Assembly (NCBI RefSeq): GCF_033949425.1
Contig: NZ_JAXAVX010000001.1
Coordinates: 372,001-436,000 of the forward strand
Origin: Patulibacter brassicae
Lineage (GTDB): Bacteria > Actinomycetota > Thermoleophilia > Solirubrobacterales > Solirubrobacteraceae
Direction: 5' to 3'
DNA length: 64,000 nt
Part shown: one piece after another, positions 9,309-16,766 of the stretch
Layout: every line of letters starts with the position of its first letter
Numbering within the stretch: the stretch's first letter is position 1
The notes under the pieces: generated by a model
What the model saw: the letters and a program-made list of their open reading frames with translations, nothing else
What the model was told of the DNA's origin: nothing
The model's database searches: none
Translations under genes and position numbers: made by a program

Positions 9309-9974
9309 TCAGCGCGGCGCGCCGGGCCGCTGCGCGACGCGCGCGACCCAGGCCGTGAGCCGCGGGTGGCTCGCGTCGTCGAACCGCCCGTGCTCGTGGA
9401 GCACCCGATGGAACGGGTCCGCGTCGTCGGCCGCCGGGGCCTGCCGGCCGAAGCGCAGGAACGGGTAGGCCGTGACGTCGCAGATGCCGAACGCGTCGCC
9501 GCCCAGATGGTCGTGCTCGGCCAGGCGCTCCTCGAACCGCGCGAGCCAGCGTCGCATCCGCGCCGCGTCGTCGTCGACCGCGCGCCGGTCGTGCGCGCTC
9601 AGGCGATCCAGCTCGAAGTCGACGGGGCCGAGGAGCGCGGCGATCCGGTTCGGCGGTCCCTTCCAGACCTCGTTGAAGCGGTGGCAGAAGACGTCGGCGA
9701 GGGCGGCGTCGCCCGGGTCGGCCGGCCACAGCGACGGAGCGGGCCACCGCTCCTCGATCCAGCGGAGGATCCGCGGCGAGTCGGAGACGACGGTGCCGTC
9801 CTGCGGGTCGACCGCCACGGGCACGAGGTCCTGGCCGCTGAGCTCGCGAACCGGGCGACGGTCGTCGGGGTCGACGTCCTCCCACTCGACCGCGAGGTCC
9901 TTGTGGGCGGCGGCCATCGCGATCCGGTCGACGTTCGTCGACCACGGGATCCGGTAGACGCGCAGGTCGGCCAC
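9309..9974 (-). CDS. glutathione S-transferase family protein
   Basis: 221 residues with a thioredoxin-like N-terminal domain (LRVYRIPWSTNVDRIAMAA, then LVPVAVDPQDGTVVSDSPRILRWIEE, which carries the Ser in the VVSDS substrate-binding turn) and an all-helical C-terminal domain with FGICDVTAYPFLRFG, the N-capping/hydrophobic staple region of GSTs. Actinobacteria usually lack glutathione, so the thiol substrate is uncertain; mycothiol or no thiol at all are possible. The GTG start lies 7 bases from a TAGCAT element. Confidence 0.88.
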   Translation of the reverse strand: MADLRVYRIPWSTNVDRIAMAAAHKDLAVEWEDVDPDDRRPVRELSGQDLVPVAVDPQDGTVVSDSPRILRWIEERWPAPSLWPADPGDAALADVFCHRFNEVWKGPPNRIAALLGPVDFELDRLSAHDRRAVDDDAARMRRWLARFEERLAEHDHLGGDAFGICDVTAYPFLRFGRQAPAADDADPFHRVLHEHGRFDDASHPRLTAWVARVAQRPGAPR

Positions 9975-9981
9975 GAGGACG

Positions 9982-9987
9982 ATGCTA
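9982..9987 (-). promoter_or_regulatory. -10 element of the GST-like gene
   Basis: TAGCAT on the minus strand, 7 bases before the GTG at 9974. Confidence 0.5.
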
Positions 9988-10104
9988 CGGCGCCGGTCCG
10001 ACGGGCCCGGCGCCCCGCGCCGCCGCTCCGGTCCGGACGGTCCGCTTCGACGTCCTTCGAACGACGATCTGCCGCGTCGGCGCCGTACTTCTGTCGGCTG
10101 GAGA

Positions 10105-10135
10105 CGGAACTCCGCGTGTCTCGACGCCAGTTCCG
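10105..10135. promoter_or_regulatory. inverted repeat, possible operator of the ROK regulator
   Basis: CGGAACT at 10105-10111 and AGTTCCG at 10129-10135 form perfect 7-base arms separated by 17 bases, about 46 bases before the ROK regulator start. It sits in the least GC-rich part of the intergenic region, where autoregulation or sugar-responsive control would be expected. A direct role is inferred. Confidence 0.35.
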
Positions 10136-10181
10136 CGCAATTCTCGACAAAAGGCCTTGACGTGGCGGGGTCGCTGTCGGC

Positions 10182-11405
10182 ATGCTCGCGCCGGTGGAGG
10201 AGGAGCGACCCAGCCGAGGAGGGCGCGGCGCCGCGCAGCGCGTCGTGGATGAGCTGCGCCGCGCGCCGGAGAGCACGCGCGCCGACGTCGTGGCGTGCAC
10301 CGGTCTCTCCCGCGCCACGGTGTCGGCGATCGTCCGCGACCTCGAGCGCGACGGGCTGCTGGAGGTCGTCCCGGCCGCCGAGGCCCACGGCCGCACCGGC
10401 CGCCGGCCCGAGGTCCTGCGGCTCACGCGCCGGGCGGGCGCGGTCCTCGGCGTCGACTTCGGTCACGAGCACGTCCGCGTCGCCGTCGGCGACCTCGCCG
10501 GGCGGATGCTCGCCGTGCGCGACCGTCGCGTCGACGTCGACCGCGGGATGGACGACGCGCTCGCCGCCGCGAGCGCGCTGACCGCCGAGGTCATCGCCGA
10601 CGCCGAGGTCGCCCAGGAGGAGATCGTCGCCTGCGGAGCGGGCGTGCCGGGCCCGGTCGACCGGGCCAGCGGCCGGATCGGCACGACGATGATCCTCCCC
10701 GGCTGGAGCGGCACGACGCTCGCGGTGGCGCTCGAGCAGCACCTCGGGATCCCCGTCGTCGTCGAGAACGACGCGAACCTCGGCGCGCTCGGCGAGCACG
10801 CCGTCGGCGTCGCCCGCGGCGTCGACGACGTCATCTACGTCAAGGTCTCCTCCGGCGTCGGCGCCGGCCTGATCAGCGGCGGGCGCCTGCTGCACGGCGG
10901 GACCGGCATCGCCGGGGAGATCGGCCACGTCGGCGTCGTGCCCAACGGCGCGCCCTGCCGTTGCGGCGGTCGCGGGTGCCTGGAGACGATCGTCTCGGCC
11001 CCGGCGGTGCGTCGCCAGCTGCACGCGACCGCCGCCGACGAGCTGCCCGACGACCTCGTCGCCGCGCTCGGCACGGCCGATCCGCGCGTCGCCCGGCTGC
11101 TCGCCGACGCCGGCCGCGCCCTCGGTCGGGTCCTGGCCAACGCCTGCCACCTGCTGGACCCGGCGATGATCGTCCTCGGCGGCGACCCGGCGTTCGCGAC
11201 CGACCCGGTCCTCGCCGGCGTGCGGGAGGAGCTCGACCGCCATCGGCTGCCGGGCGCGGGCTCCGGGGTCCAGCTCGTCCCCGCCGCGCTCGGCGACCAG
11301 GGTCAGGTCGTGGGCGCCCTGCGGCTCGCCGCCACCCGACGCGACGTCCGCGTCCCCACCCTTCGCGAGAACTCGAACGCCCCAATCGGGAGAGGAGCAC
11401 CGTGA
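10182..11405 (+). CDS. ROK-family transcriptional regulator (XylR/NagC type)
   Basis: 407 residues. The N-terminal winged helix (about residues 15-65) contains ADVVACTGLSRATVSAIVRDLERDGLL, and is followed by a ROK sugar-kinase-like domain with VLGVDFGHEHVRVAV, VENDANLGALGE and the zinc motif CRCGGRGCLE. The wHTH-plus-ROK arrangement is that of sugar-responsive repressors such as XylR and NagC rather than of plain glucokinases. Its TGA overlaps the ATG of xylF by one base (TGATG), so it is translationally linked to the transporter and very likely controls it. The inducer is presumably xylose or a xylooligosaccharide. Confidence 0.92.
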   Translation: MLAPVEEERPSRGGRGAAQRVVDELRRAPESTRADVVACTGLSRATVSAIVRDLERDGLLEVVPAAEAHGRTGRRPEVLRLTRRAGAVLGVDFGHEHVRVAVGDLAGRMLAVRDRRVDVDRGMDDALAAASALTAEVIADAEVAQEEIVACGAGVPGPVDRASGRIGTTMILPGWSGTTLAVALEQHLGIPVVVENDANLGALGEHAVGVARGVDDVIYVKVSSGVGAGLISGGRLLHGGTGIAGEIGHVGVVPNGAPCRCGGRGCLETIVSAPAVRRQLHATAADELPDDLVAALGTADPRVARLLADAGRALGRVLANACHLLDPAMIVLGGDPAFATDPVLAGVREELDRHRLPGAGSGVQLVPAALGDQGQVVGALRLAATRRDVRVPTLRENSNAPIGRGAP

Positions 11406-12514
11406 TGTCCATCAACCTGCGCACGGCGCTGGCGCTCTGCGCGCTGGCCCCCGTCGCCGCCCTCGGCCTGACGGCCTGCGGGGACGACGACGGCGATTCC
11501 GGCGGCTCGTCCGGCGGGGGCGGCGGTGGCAAGACCATCGCCCTCCTGCTGCCGGAGTCGAAGACCGCCCGCTACGAAGCGCTCGACCGTCCGCTCTTCA
11601 CGAGCGCCCTGAAGGAGGCTTGCGCCGACTGCAAGCTCATCTACGCCAACGCCGACCAGGACACGTCCAAGCAGCAGAGCCAGGCCGAGTCCGCGATCAC
11701 CAACGGCGCCGACGTCCTCGTGCTGGACCCGGTCGACGCCGAGGCCGCCGGGGCGATCGTCGCCCGGGCCAAGCAGTCCGACATCCCGGTGATCTCCTAC
11801 GACCGGCTCGTCCAGAAGGCCGACGTCGACTACTACATCTCGTTCGACAACGAGGAGGTCGGCAAGCTCCAGGGCCAGAGCCTCGTCGAGGCCCTCGGCA
11901 CGCCGCAGGGCAAGTCGATCGTGATGATCAACGGCTCGCCGACGGACTCCAACGCCGCCCAGTTCAAGAAGGGCGCGCACTCCGTCCTCGACGGCTCCGG
12001 CGTGAAGATCGCCAAGGAGTACGACACGCCCGACTGGTCGCCCGACAAGGCCCAGACGGAGATGGACCAGGCGATCACCGCGATCGGCAAGAACGGGATC
12101 TCCGGGGTCTACGCGGCCAACGACGGGACCGCCGGCGGCGCGATCGCGGCGATGAAGAGCGCCGGCATCGACCCGAAGCAGGTCCCGGTCACCGGTCAGG
12201 ACGCCGAGCTCGCCGGCATCCAGCGGATCCTCCTCGGCGAGCAGCACATGACCGTCTACAAGGCGATCAAGCCGGAGGCGGAGGCGGCGGCGAAGCTCGC
12301 CTACGCGCTGGCCACCGACAGCCCCGCGCCGAGCGGGCTCGTGAACGGCAAGGTCGACAACGGCAGCAAGCAGGTCGACTCCGTGCTGCTGAAGCCGATC
12401 GCCGTCACGAAGGACAAGATCGCCGACACCGTCGTGAAGGACGGCGTCTACGAGGTCAGCGCGATCTGCAAGGGCCGGTACGCGGCCGCCTGCAAGGCGG
12501 CGGGGATCGGCTGA
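11405..12514 (+). CDS. xylF: xylose-type ABC transporter substrate-binding lipoprotein
   Basis: 369 residues. A lipoprotein signal ends at LGLTAC (acylated C25), followed by an Asp/Ser/Gly-rich linker and a Peripla_BP_4 fold. Blocks resembling XylF are YDRLVQKADVDYYISFDNEEVG, split here as YDRL near residue 138 and DYYISFDNEEVG, plus NGSPTDSNAAQF, AANDGTAGGAIAAMKSAG and GQDAELAGIQRILLGEQ, followed by MTVYK. AGAGGAG at 11391-11397 lies 7 bases upstream of ATG; a GTG directly before it is an alternative start. It captures a pentose outside the membrane and delivers it to XylH. Confidence 0.9.
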   Translation: MSINLRTALALCALAPVAALGLTACGDDDGDSGGSSGGGGGGKTIALLLPESKTARYEALDRPLFTSALKEACADCKLIYANADQDTSKQQSQAESAITNGADVLVLDPVDAEAAGAIVARAKQSDIPVISYDRLVQKADVDYYISFDNEEVGKLQGQSLVEALGTPQGKSIVMINGSPTDSNAAQFKKGAHSVLDGSGVKIAKEYDTPDWSPDKAQTEMDQAITAIGKNGISGVYAANDGTAGGAIAAMKSAGIDPKQVPVTGQDAELAGIQRILLGEQHMTVYKAIKPEAEAAAKLAYALATDSPAPSGLVNGKVDNGSKQVDSVLLKPIAVTKDKIADTVVKDGVYEVSAICKGRYAAACKAAGIG

Positions 12515-12517
12515 GCC

Positions 12518-13339
12518 ATGGCCACCGAGACGCAGGCCGGCGCCCCCGTGGCGCCGGCCGGCGCCGGACCGCTGCTGCGCCTGACCGGCGTGAGCAAGCG
12601 GTTCGGAGCGGTCCAGGCGCTCTCCGACGTCGCGCTCGAGGTGCGGGCCGGAGAGGTCGTCGCGCTCGTCGGCGACAACGGGGCCGGCAAGTCGACGCTC
12701 ATCAAGACGATCTCCGGGGCCGGCCCGGCCGACACGGGCGAGATCGCCTTCGGCGGGTCGCCGGTGCGGATCGCGTCGCCGGCCGACGCCGCCCGCCTCG
12801 GGATCGCCGTCGTCTACCAGGACCTCGCGCTCTGCGACAACCTCGACGTCGTCGCGAACCTCCACCTCGGGCGCGAGCGGCGCCGCGGTCCCGTGCTCGA
12901 CGAGATCACCATGGAGCGCGAGGCGCGCGCCCTGCTGGACTCGCTCGCGGTGCGGACGCTGAAGTCCGTGCGCGCCGAGGTCGGCCAGCTCTCCGGCGGG
13001 CAGCGACAGACGGTCGCGATCGCCCGCGCGATGCTCGGGGAGCCGCGGCTCGTGATCCTCGACGAGCCGACCGCGGCGCTCGGCGTCGCCCAGACCGAGC
13101 AGGTCCTCGCCCTCGTCTCGCGGCTGCGCGAACGCGGCATGGGCGTGATCCTCATCTCGCACAACCTCGCCGACGTCTTCCAGGTCGCCGACCGGATCGA
13201 GGTGCTGCGCCTCGGTCGCAACGGCGGCTCGTTCCCGGCGACCCCCGATCAGCGCCAGGCCGTCGTCGCCGCGATCACCGGCGTCGGTGCCGACCCGCCG
13301 GCGTCCCCCACCGACCCCGACCACGGAGCCGTCGCGTGA
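12518..13339 (+). CDS. xylG: sugar ABC transporter ATP-binding protein, single domain
   Basis: 273 residues with one complete nucleotide-binding domain: Walker A GDNGAGKST (52-60), the Q-loop in VVYQDLAL, the signature LSGGQRQ, Walker B RLVILDEPTAAL and the switch histidine in ILISHNLADVF. Typical XylG, RbsA and MglA proteins have two fused domains of about 500 residues, so this is a half-size version that must work as a homodimer, as in FrcA-type systems. It begins 4 bases after xylF and its stop overlaps the start of xylH. Confidence 0.9.
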   Translation: MATETQAGAPVAPAGAGPLLRLTGVSKRFGAVQALSDVALEVRAGEVVALVGDNGAGKSTLIKTISGAGPADTGEIAFGGSPVRIASPADAARLGIAVVYQDLALCDNLDVVANLHLGRERRRGPVLDEITMEREARALLDSLAVRTLKSVRAEVGQLSGGQRQTVAIARAMLGEPRLVILDEPTAALGVAQTEQVLALVSRLRERGMGVILISHNLADVFQVADRIEVLRLGRNGGSFPATPDQRQAVVAAITGVGADPPASPTDPDHGAVA

Positions 13340-14565
13340 GCACCGCCACCCCCTCCCCGACCGAGGTCGACCCGACGGCGTCCGCGGTCGCCGCCGACCA
13401 CGCCCACGGCGGACGCGACCTCGCGCGCGTCGCCGCGAACGCCGCGTCGCTGCGGGCCACCGCCGTCCTGGCGATCATCTGGGTGATCTTCACGGTCGCG
13501 AACGACCGCTTCCTCACCGCCGGCAACCTCACGAACCTCACGCTCCAGGTCGCCGCCACCGGCACGATCTCCGTCGGCGTGGTCCTCGTGCTGCTGCTGG
13601 GCGAGATCGACCTCTCCGTCGGCGCGGTGAGCGGCCTCGGCGGGGCGATCCTCGGCGTCCTCTCGGTCCAGCACGGCTGGAACGGCTGGCTCGCGATCGC
13701 CGCGGCGCTCGCCGCGGGTGCCGCGATCGGCCTGCTGCAGGGCTCGATCGTGACCTGGCTCGGGATCCCGTCGTTCGTCATCACCCTCGCCGGACTGCTG
13801 ACCTGGCAGGGCTTCCAGCTGAAGGTCCTCGGCTCGGAGGGCTCGCTGAACGTCTCCGATCCGACGATCACGAACATCGCCAACACGTTCCTCGCCGACT
13901 GGCTCGGCTGGGCGGTGGCGGTCGTCGCGATCGCGATCCTCGTCGCCGGGACGCTCGGCGGCCGCCGGCGACGGGCCGCCGCCGGGCTCGAGCTCGAGCC
14001 GCTCTCGTGGGCGGTCGTCCGGCTGACCGCCATCTCCGTGGCCGTCCTCGCCGCCGTCGCGGTCGTCAGCGCCGACCGCGGCGTGCCGGTCTCGCTCTGC
14101 GTCCTGCTCGGGTTCGTCGTGCTCTTCGACGCGCTCGTGACCCGCACGCGCTACGGGCGCCACGTGCTGGCCGCGGGCGGCGGCGAGGAGGCTGCGCGTC
14201 GCGCCGGCATCCCCGTGCGACGCGTGAAGACCGCGGTCTTCGTGCTCGCCTCGACGATGGCCGCCGCCGGCGGCGTGCTCGCCGCCTCCCGCGCGCTGTC
14301 GGTGAACCAGTCCTCGGGCTCCGGCGACGTGCTGCTGCTGGCGATCGCCGGGCCGGTCATCGCCGGCGTGAGCCTCTTCGGCGGTCGTGGATCGGTCTGG
14401 GCCGCGCTGCTCGGCGCCCTGGTGATCGGCTCGATCTCCAACGGCATGGACCTCCTCGGGCTCGAGTCGTCGGTGAAGTTCATCATCACCGGCGGGGTCC
14501 TCGCAGCCGCGGTGATCCTCGACGCGCTCGCCCGCAAGCAGCGCCTCGCGCAGGGGCGGACGTAG
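13336..14565 (+). CDS. xylH: xylose-type ABC transporter permease
   Basis: 409 residues, about ten membrane segments, BPD_transp_2 family. The blocks GEIDLSVGAVSGLGGAILG, WLGIPSFVITLAGLL and RRAGIPVRRVKTAVFVLAS are typical of XylH/RbsC. It starts at GTG within GTGA, overlapping the xylG stop by 4 bases, so the four genes from the ROK regulator onward form one tightly coupled operon. It ends at a GC-rich hairpin and converges on menF. Confidence 0.9.
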   Translation: MSTATPSPTEVDPTASAVAADHAHGGRDLARVAANAASLRATAVLAIIWVIFTVANDRFLTAGNLTNLTLQVAATGTISVGVVLVLLLGEIDLSVGAVSGLGGAILGVLSVQHGWNGWLAIAAALAAGAAIGLLQGSIVTWLGIPSFVITLAGLLTWQGFQLKVLGSEGSLNVSDPTITNIANTFLADWLGWAVAVVAIAILVAGTLGGRRRRAAAGLELEPLSWAVVRLTAISVAVLAAVAVVSADRGVPVSLCVLLGFVVLFDALVTRTRYGRHVLAAGGGEEAARRAGIPVRRVKTAVFVLASTMAAAGGVLAASRALSVNQSSGSGDVLLLAIAGPVIAGVSLFGGRGSVWAALLGALVIGSISNGMDLLGLESSVKFIITGGVLAAAVILDALARKQRLAQGRT

Positions 14566-14575
14566 CTCGGCCGCC

Positions 14576-14601
14576 GGCGGGCGTGTCGGACGTCGCCCGC
14601 C
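14576..14601. terminator. bidirectional terminator-like hairpin between xylH and menF
   Basis: GGCGGGCG and CGCCCGCC form an 8-base perfect stem with a 10-base loop, 10 bases after the xylH stop and 12 bases after the menF stop on the other strand. There is no T run, as is usual in very GC-rich actinobacteria. Confidence 0.5.
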
Positions 14602-14613
14602 CGCCGGCGCCCC

Positions 14614-16083
14614 TCAGCCGCTGAGCAGCGGCAGCAGCGCCTGGAGCTTGATCTCGGTCTCCGCGAGCTCCGCGGCCGGGTCGCTGTCGGCCACGACGCC
14701 GACGCCCGCGAAGCAGCGGACCTGCTCGGGCTCCAGCAGCGCGGAGCGCAGGGCGACGCAGAGCTCGCCGTCGCCCGCCGCGTCGGTCCAGCCGACGGGC
14801 CCGGCGTACCAGCCCCGGTCCATCCCCTCCAGCGCGGGGATCATCGGCAGCGCGACGTCCTCCGGGAACCCGCCGACGGCCGGCGTCGGGTGCAGCAGGC
14901 CCGCGAGCTCGATCACCGAGCGCGGCTCGGCGAGCTGCGCGCGGATCGGCGTGGCGAGGTGCTGGGCGCTGGCGGCCTGCACGACCTGGGGGGCCGGCGC
15001 CGCCGTCGACCAGAGCGCGACGCGCTCGAGCCGGCGCAGGATCCGCCGCACGACGATCGCGTGCTCCTCGCGGTCCTTCGTCGACCGCAGGAGCGTCTCG
15101 GCGAGGTGGGACTCGACGGCCGGATCGCTGCTGCGTCGCGTCGTGCCGGCGAGCGCCAGGGTCGCCAGGCGATGCCCCTCGCGACGCACGAGCAGCTCGG
15201 GCGTGGCAGCGAGGAACGTCCGCGGGCCGCGACCGACGGCCAGGACGCAGCAGCCGTCGTAGGCCTCGCGCATCACCCCGAGCGCCGCGGCGGCCTCCGG
15301 CGGGCGCCAGCCGGTGCTCCCGCGCACCAGGACCTCGCGGGCGAGGACGATCTTCTCCATCCGGCCGGCGCGGATCCGCTCCACGGCCCGCGCGACGGCC
15401 TCCTCGTAGTGCGCCGGGGGCAGCGCGCTCGCGGGGCGCGCGCGCCGGACGGGGTCCGGGTCGAGCATCGGCAGCGGCGTGGCCGCGCCCAGCCGATCGA
15501 CCCGCGCGAGGGCCCGCTCGGCTGCGGCGCGCGGGTCGTCGTCGGGGGCGACGAGCGCGCTGATCGTCGCGCGCACCCGGCCACCGCGGGCCGCGAGCGC
15601 CAGGCGCGGGACGTGCAGCGACGCGGCCGAGAAGCCCTCCCACGCGTGCGTCGTCGGCCCGTCGTCGGTGAACGCGAAGCCGCCGAGGGCGACCGGCCCC
15701 TCGCCCTCGACCCCGCCGCCGAGGTCGGCCACCGCCTCCGCTGCGAGCGCCGCCCAGCGGACGGCCAGCTCCCGGAACCGGCCCGGCCCGGACGCCTCGA
15801 GCGCGACCACCGCGCCGAGGCCGCAGATCGACCGGCCGTCGCGGTCGCGCTGCTCGTAGACGGTCCACGGCTCGCCGGGCTCGCGGCCGGCGGCGACGAT
15901 CGCCAGCGGGTCGGCGCCGGGCGGCAGGTCGACGGTGATCGACGCGAGGACCGCGGTGCGCAGGCGTCGGGCGCGCTGCGCCGCCTGCCGGGCGTGACGG
16001 GTCAGCCGCTCGCGGTCGCGCGCGGCGACGGGGACCGCGGGTCCGCGGCCCGGCCGGGCGACCACCTGGGCGTCGTGCGCCAT
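14614..16083 (-). CDS. menF: isochorismate synthase MenF
   Basis: 489 residues with a C-terminal chorismate-binding domain. The blocks are RAGRMEKIVLAREVLVRG, PELLVRREG, LAGTTRRSSDPAVE, LHPTPAVGGFPEDVAL, GWYAGPVGW, CFAGVGVVADSDPAAEL and ETEIKLQALLPLL. It supplies isochorismate to MenD. The GAGVV end region and the absence of a pyruvate-lyase context fit isochorismate synthase better than anthranilate or aminodeoxychorismate synthase. It is separated from the other men genes by the transporter operon and lies on the opposite strand from menD. Confidence 0.93.
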   Translation of the reverse strand: MAHDAQVVARPGRGPAVPVAARDRERLTRHARQAAQRARRLRTAVLASITVDLPPGADPLAIVAAGREPGEPWTVYEQRDRDGRSICGLGAVVALEASGPGRFRELAVRWAALAAEAVADLGGGVEGEGPVALGGFAFTDDGPTTHAWEGFSAASLHVPRLALAARGGRVRATISALVAPDDDPRAAAERALARVDRLGAATPLPMLDPDPVRRARPASALPPAHYEEAVARAVERIRAGRMEKIVLAREVLVRGSTGWRPPEAAAALGVMREAYDGCCVLAVGRGPRTFLAATPELLVRREGHRLATLALAGTTRRSSDPAVESHLAETLLRSTKDREEHAIVVRRILRRLERVALWSTAAPAPQVVQAASAQHLATPIRAQLAEPRSVIELAGLLHPTPAVGGFPEDVALPMIPALEGMDRGWYAGPVGWTDAAGDGELCVALRSALLEPEQVRCFAGVGVVADSDPAAELAETEIKLQALLPLLSG

Positions 16084-16179
16084 CCCCCAGAGGATCGCAC
16101 GCGCGACCGTCGGCGCGAGGCGCAGCGTCGGTCCGCCGGCCCTCGGGCGGCCGCGCCGCCGAGCCTCGCGGATCGAGGC

Positions 16180-16731
16180 TCAGGTCTCCTCGCGCCCGCG
16201 CGAGATCGCGACCTCGCCCGTGCGGATCATCTCGACGAGGCCGTACGGGCGCACGAGGCGCTCGAAGGCCTCGATCTTCGACCGCTCACCGGTGACCTCG
16301 ACGATGATCGACCGGCGGCCGACGTCGACGACCTTGCCGCGGAAGACCTCGGCGAGCTCGCGGATCTCCGACCGCGTCTGGCCGTCGCAGCTGACCTTGA
16401 AGAGCGCGAGCTCGCGCGCGACCGTCTCGGTCGGCTCGAGGTCCTTGATCTTCAGGACGTTGACGAGCTTGTGCAGCTGCTTGACGACCTGGTCGATCGG
16501 GTGGGCGGCCCCGTCGAGCGTCAGCGTGATGCGCGAGATCCGCTCGTCGTCGGTCGGGCCGACGGAGAGGGTCTCGATGTTGAAGCCGCGCCGGGTGAAG
16601 AGCCCGGAGACGCGGGTCAGGACGCCCGGCTTGTTCTCGACGAGGATCGAGAGGACGTGCTTGCGCCCCGTGCGGATGTTGCCGGCGGCCTCGAGCTCGT
16701 CGAGGCTCAGCAGCTCGTTCGTGTCGACCAT
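16180..16731 (-). CDS. ilvH: acetolactate synthase small (regulatory) subunit IlvH
   Basis: 183 residues: an N-terminal ACT domain (HVLSILVENKPGVLTRVSGL, then FTRRGFNIETLSVGPT) and the C-terminal ALS_ss_C domain (ALFKVSCDGQTRSEIRELAE, IIVEVTGERSKIEAFERL, RPYGLVEMIRTGEVAISRG). It binds valine-type effectors and stimulates IlvB. It starts 35 bases after the ilvB stop. ilvC, the usual next gene, is not present; menF follows. Confidence 0.96.
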   Translation of the reverse strand: MVDTNELLSLDELEAAGNIRTGRKHVLSILVENKPGVLTRVSGLFTRRGFNIETLSVGPTDDERISRITLTLDGAAHPIDQVVKQLHKLVNVLKIKDLEPTETVARELALFKVSCDGQTRSEIRELAEVFRGKVVDVGRRSIIVEVTGERSKIEAFERLVRPYGLVEMIRTGEVAISRGREET

Positions 16732-16766
16732 GGGATGTGTGGGGGTGGGCGGTGGGAGCCGGACGC

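Noticed and set aside
6676..9945. A 1089-codon minus-strand frame across menD
   Set aside because: It is antisense to menD, which has a full set of family motifs, and shows no conserved pattern of its own.
9990..10140. SOS-box-like TTCGAAC near 10057
   Set aside because: Only half of an actinobacterial SOS box (TCGAAC-N4-GTTCGA) is present, and neither flanking gene is a repair gene.
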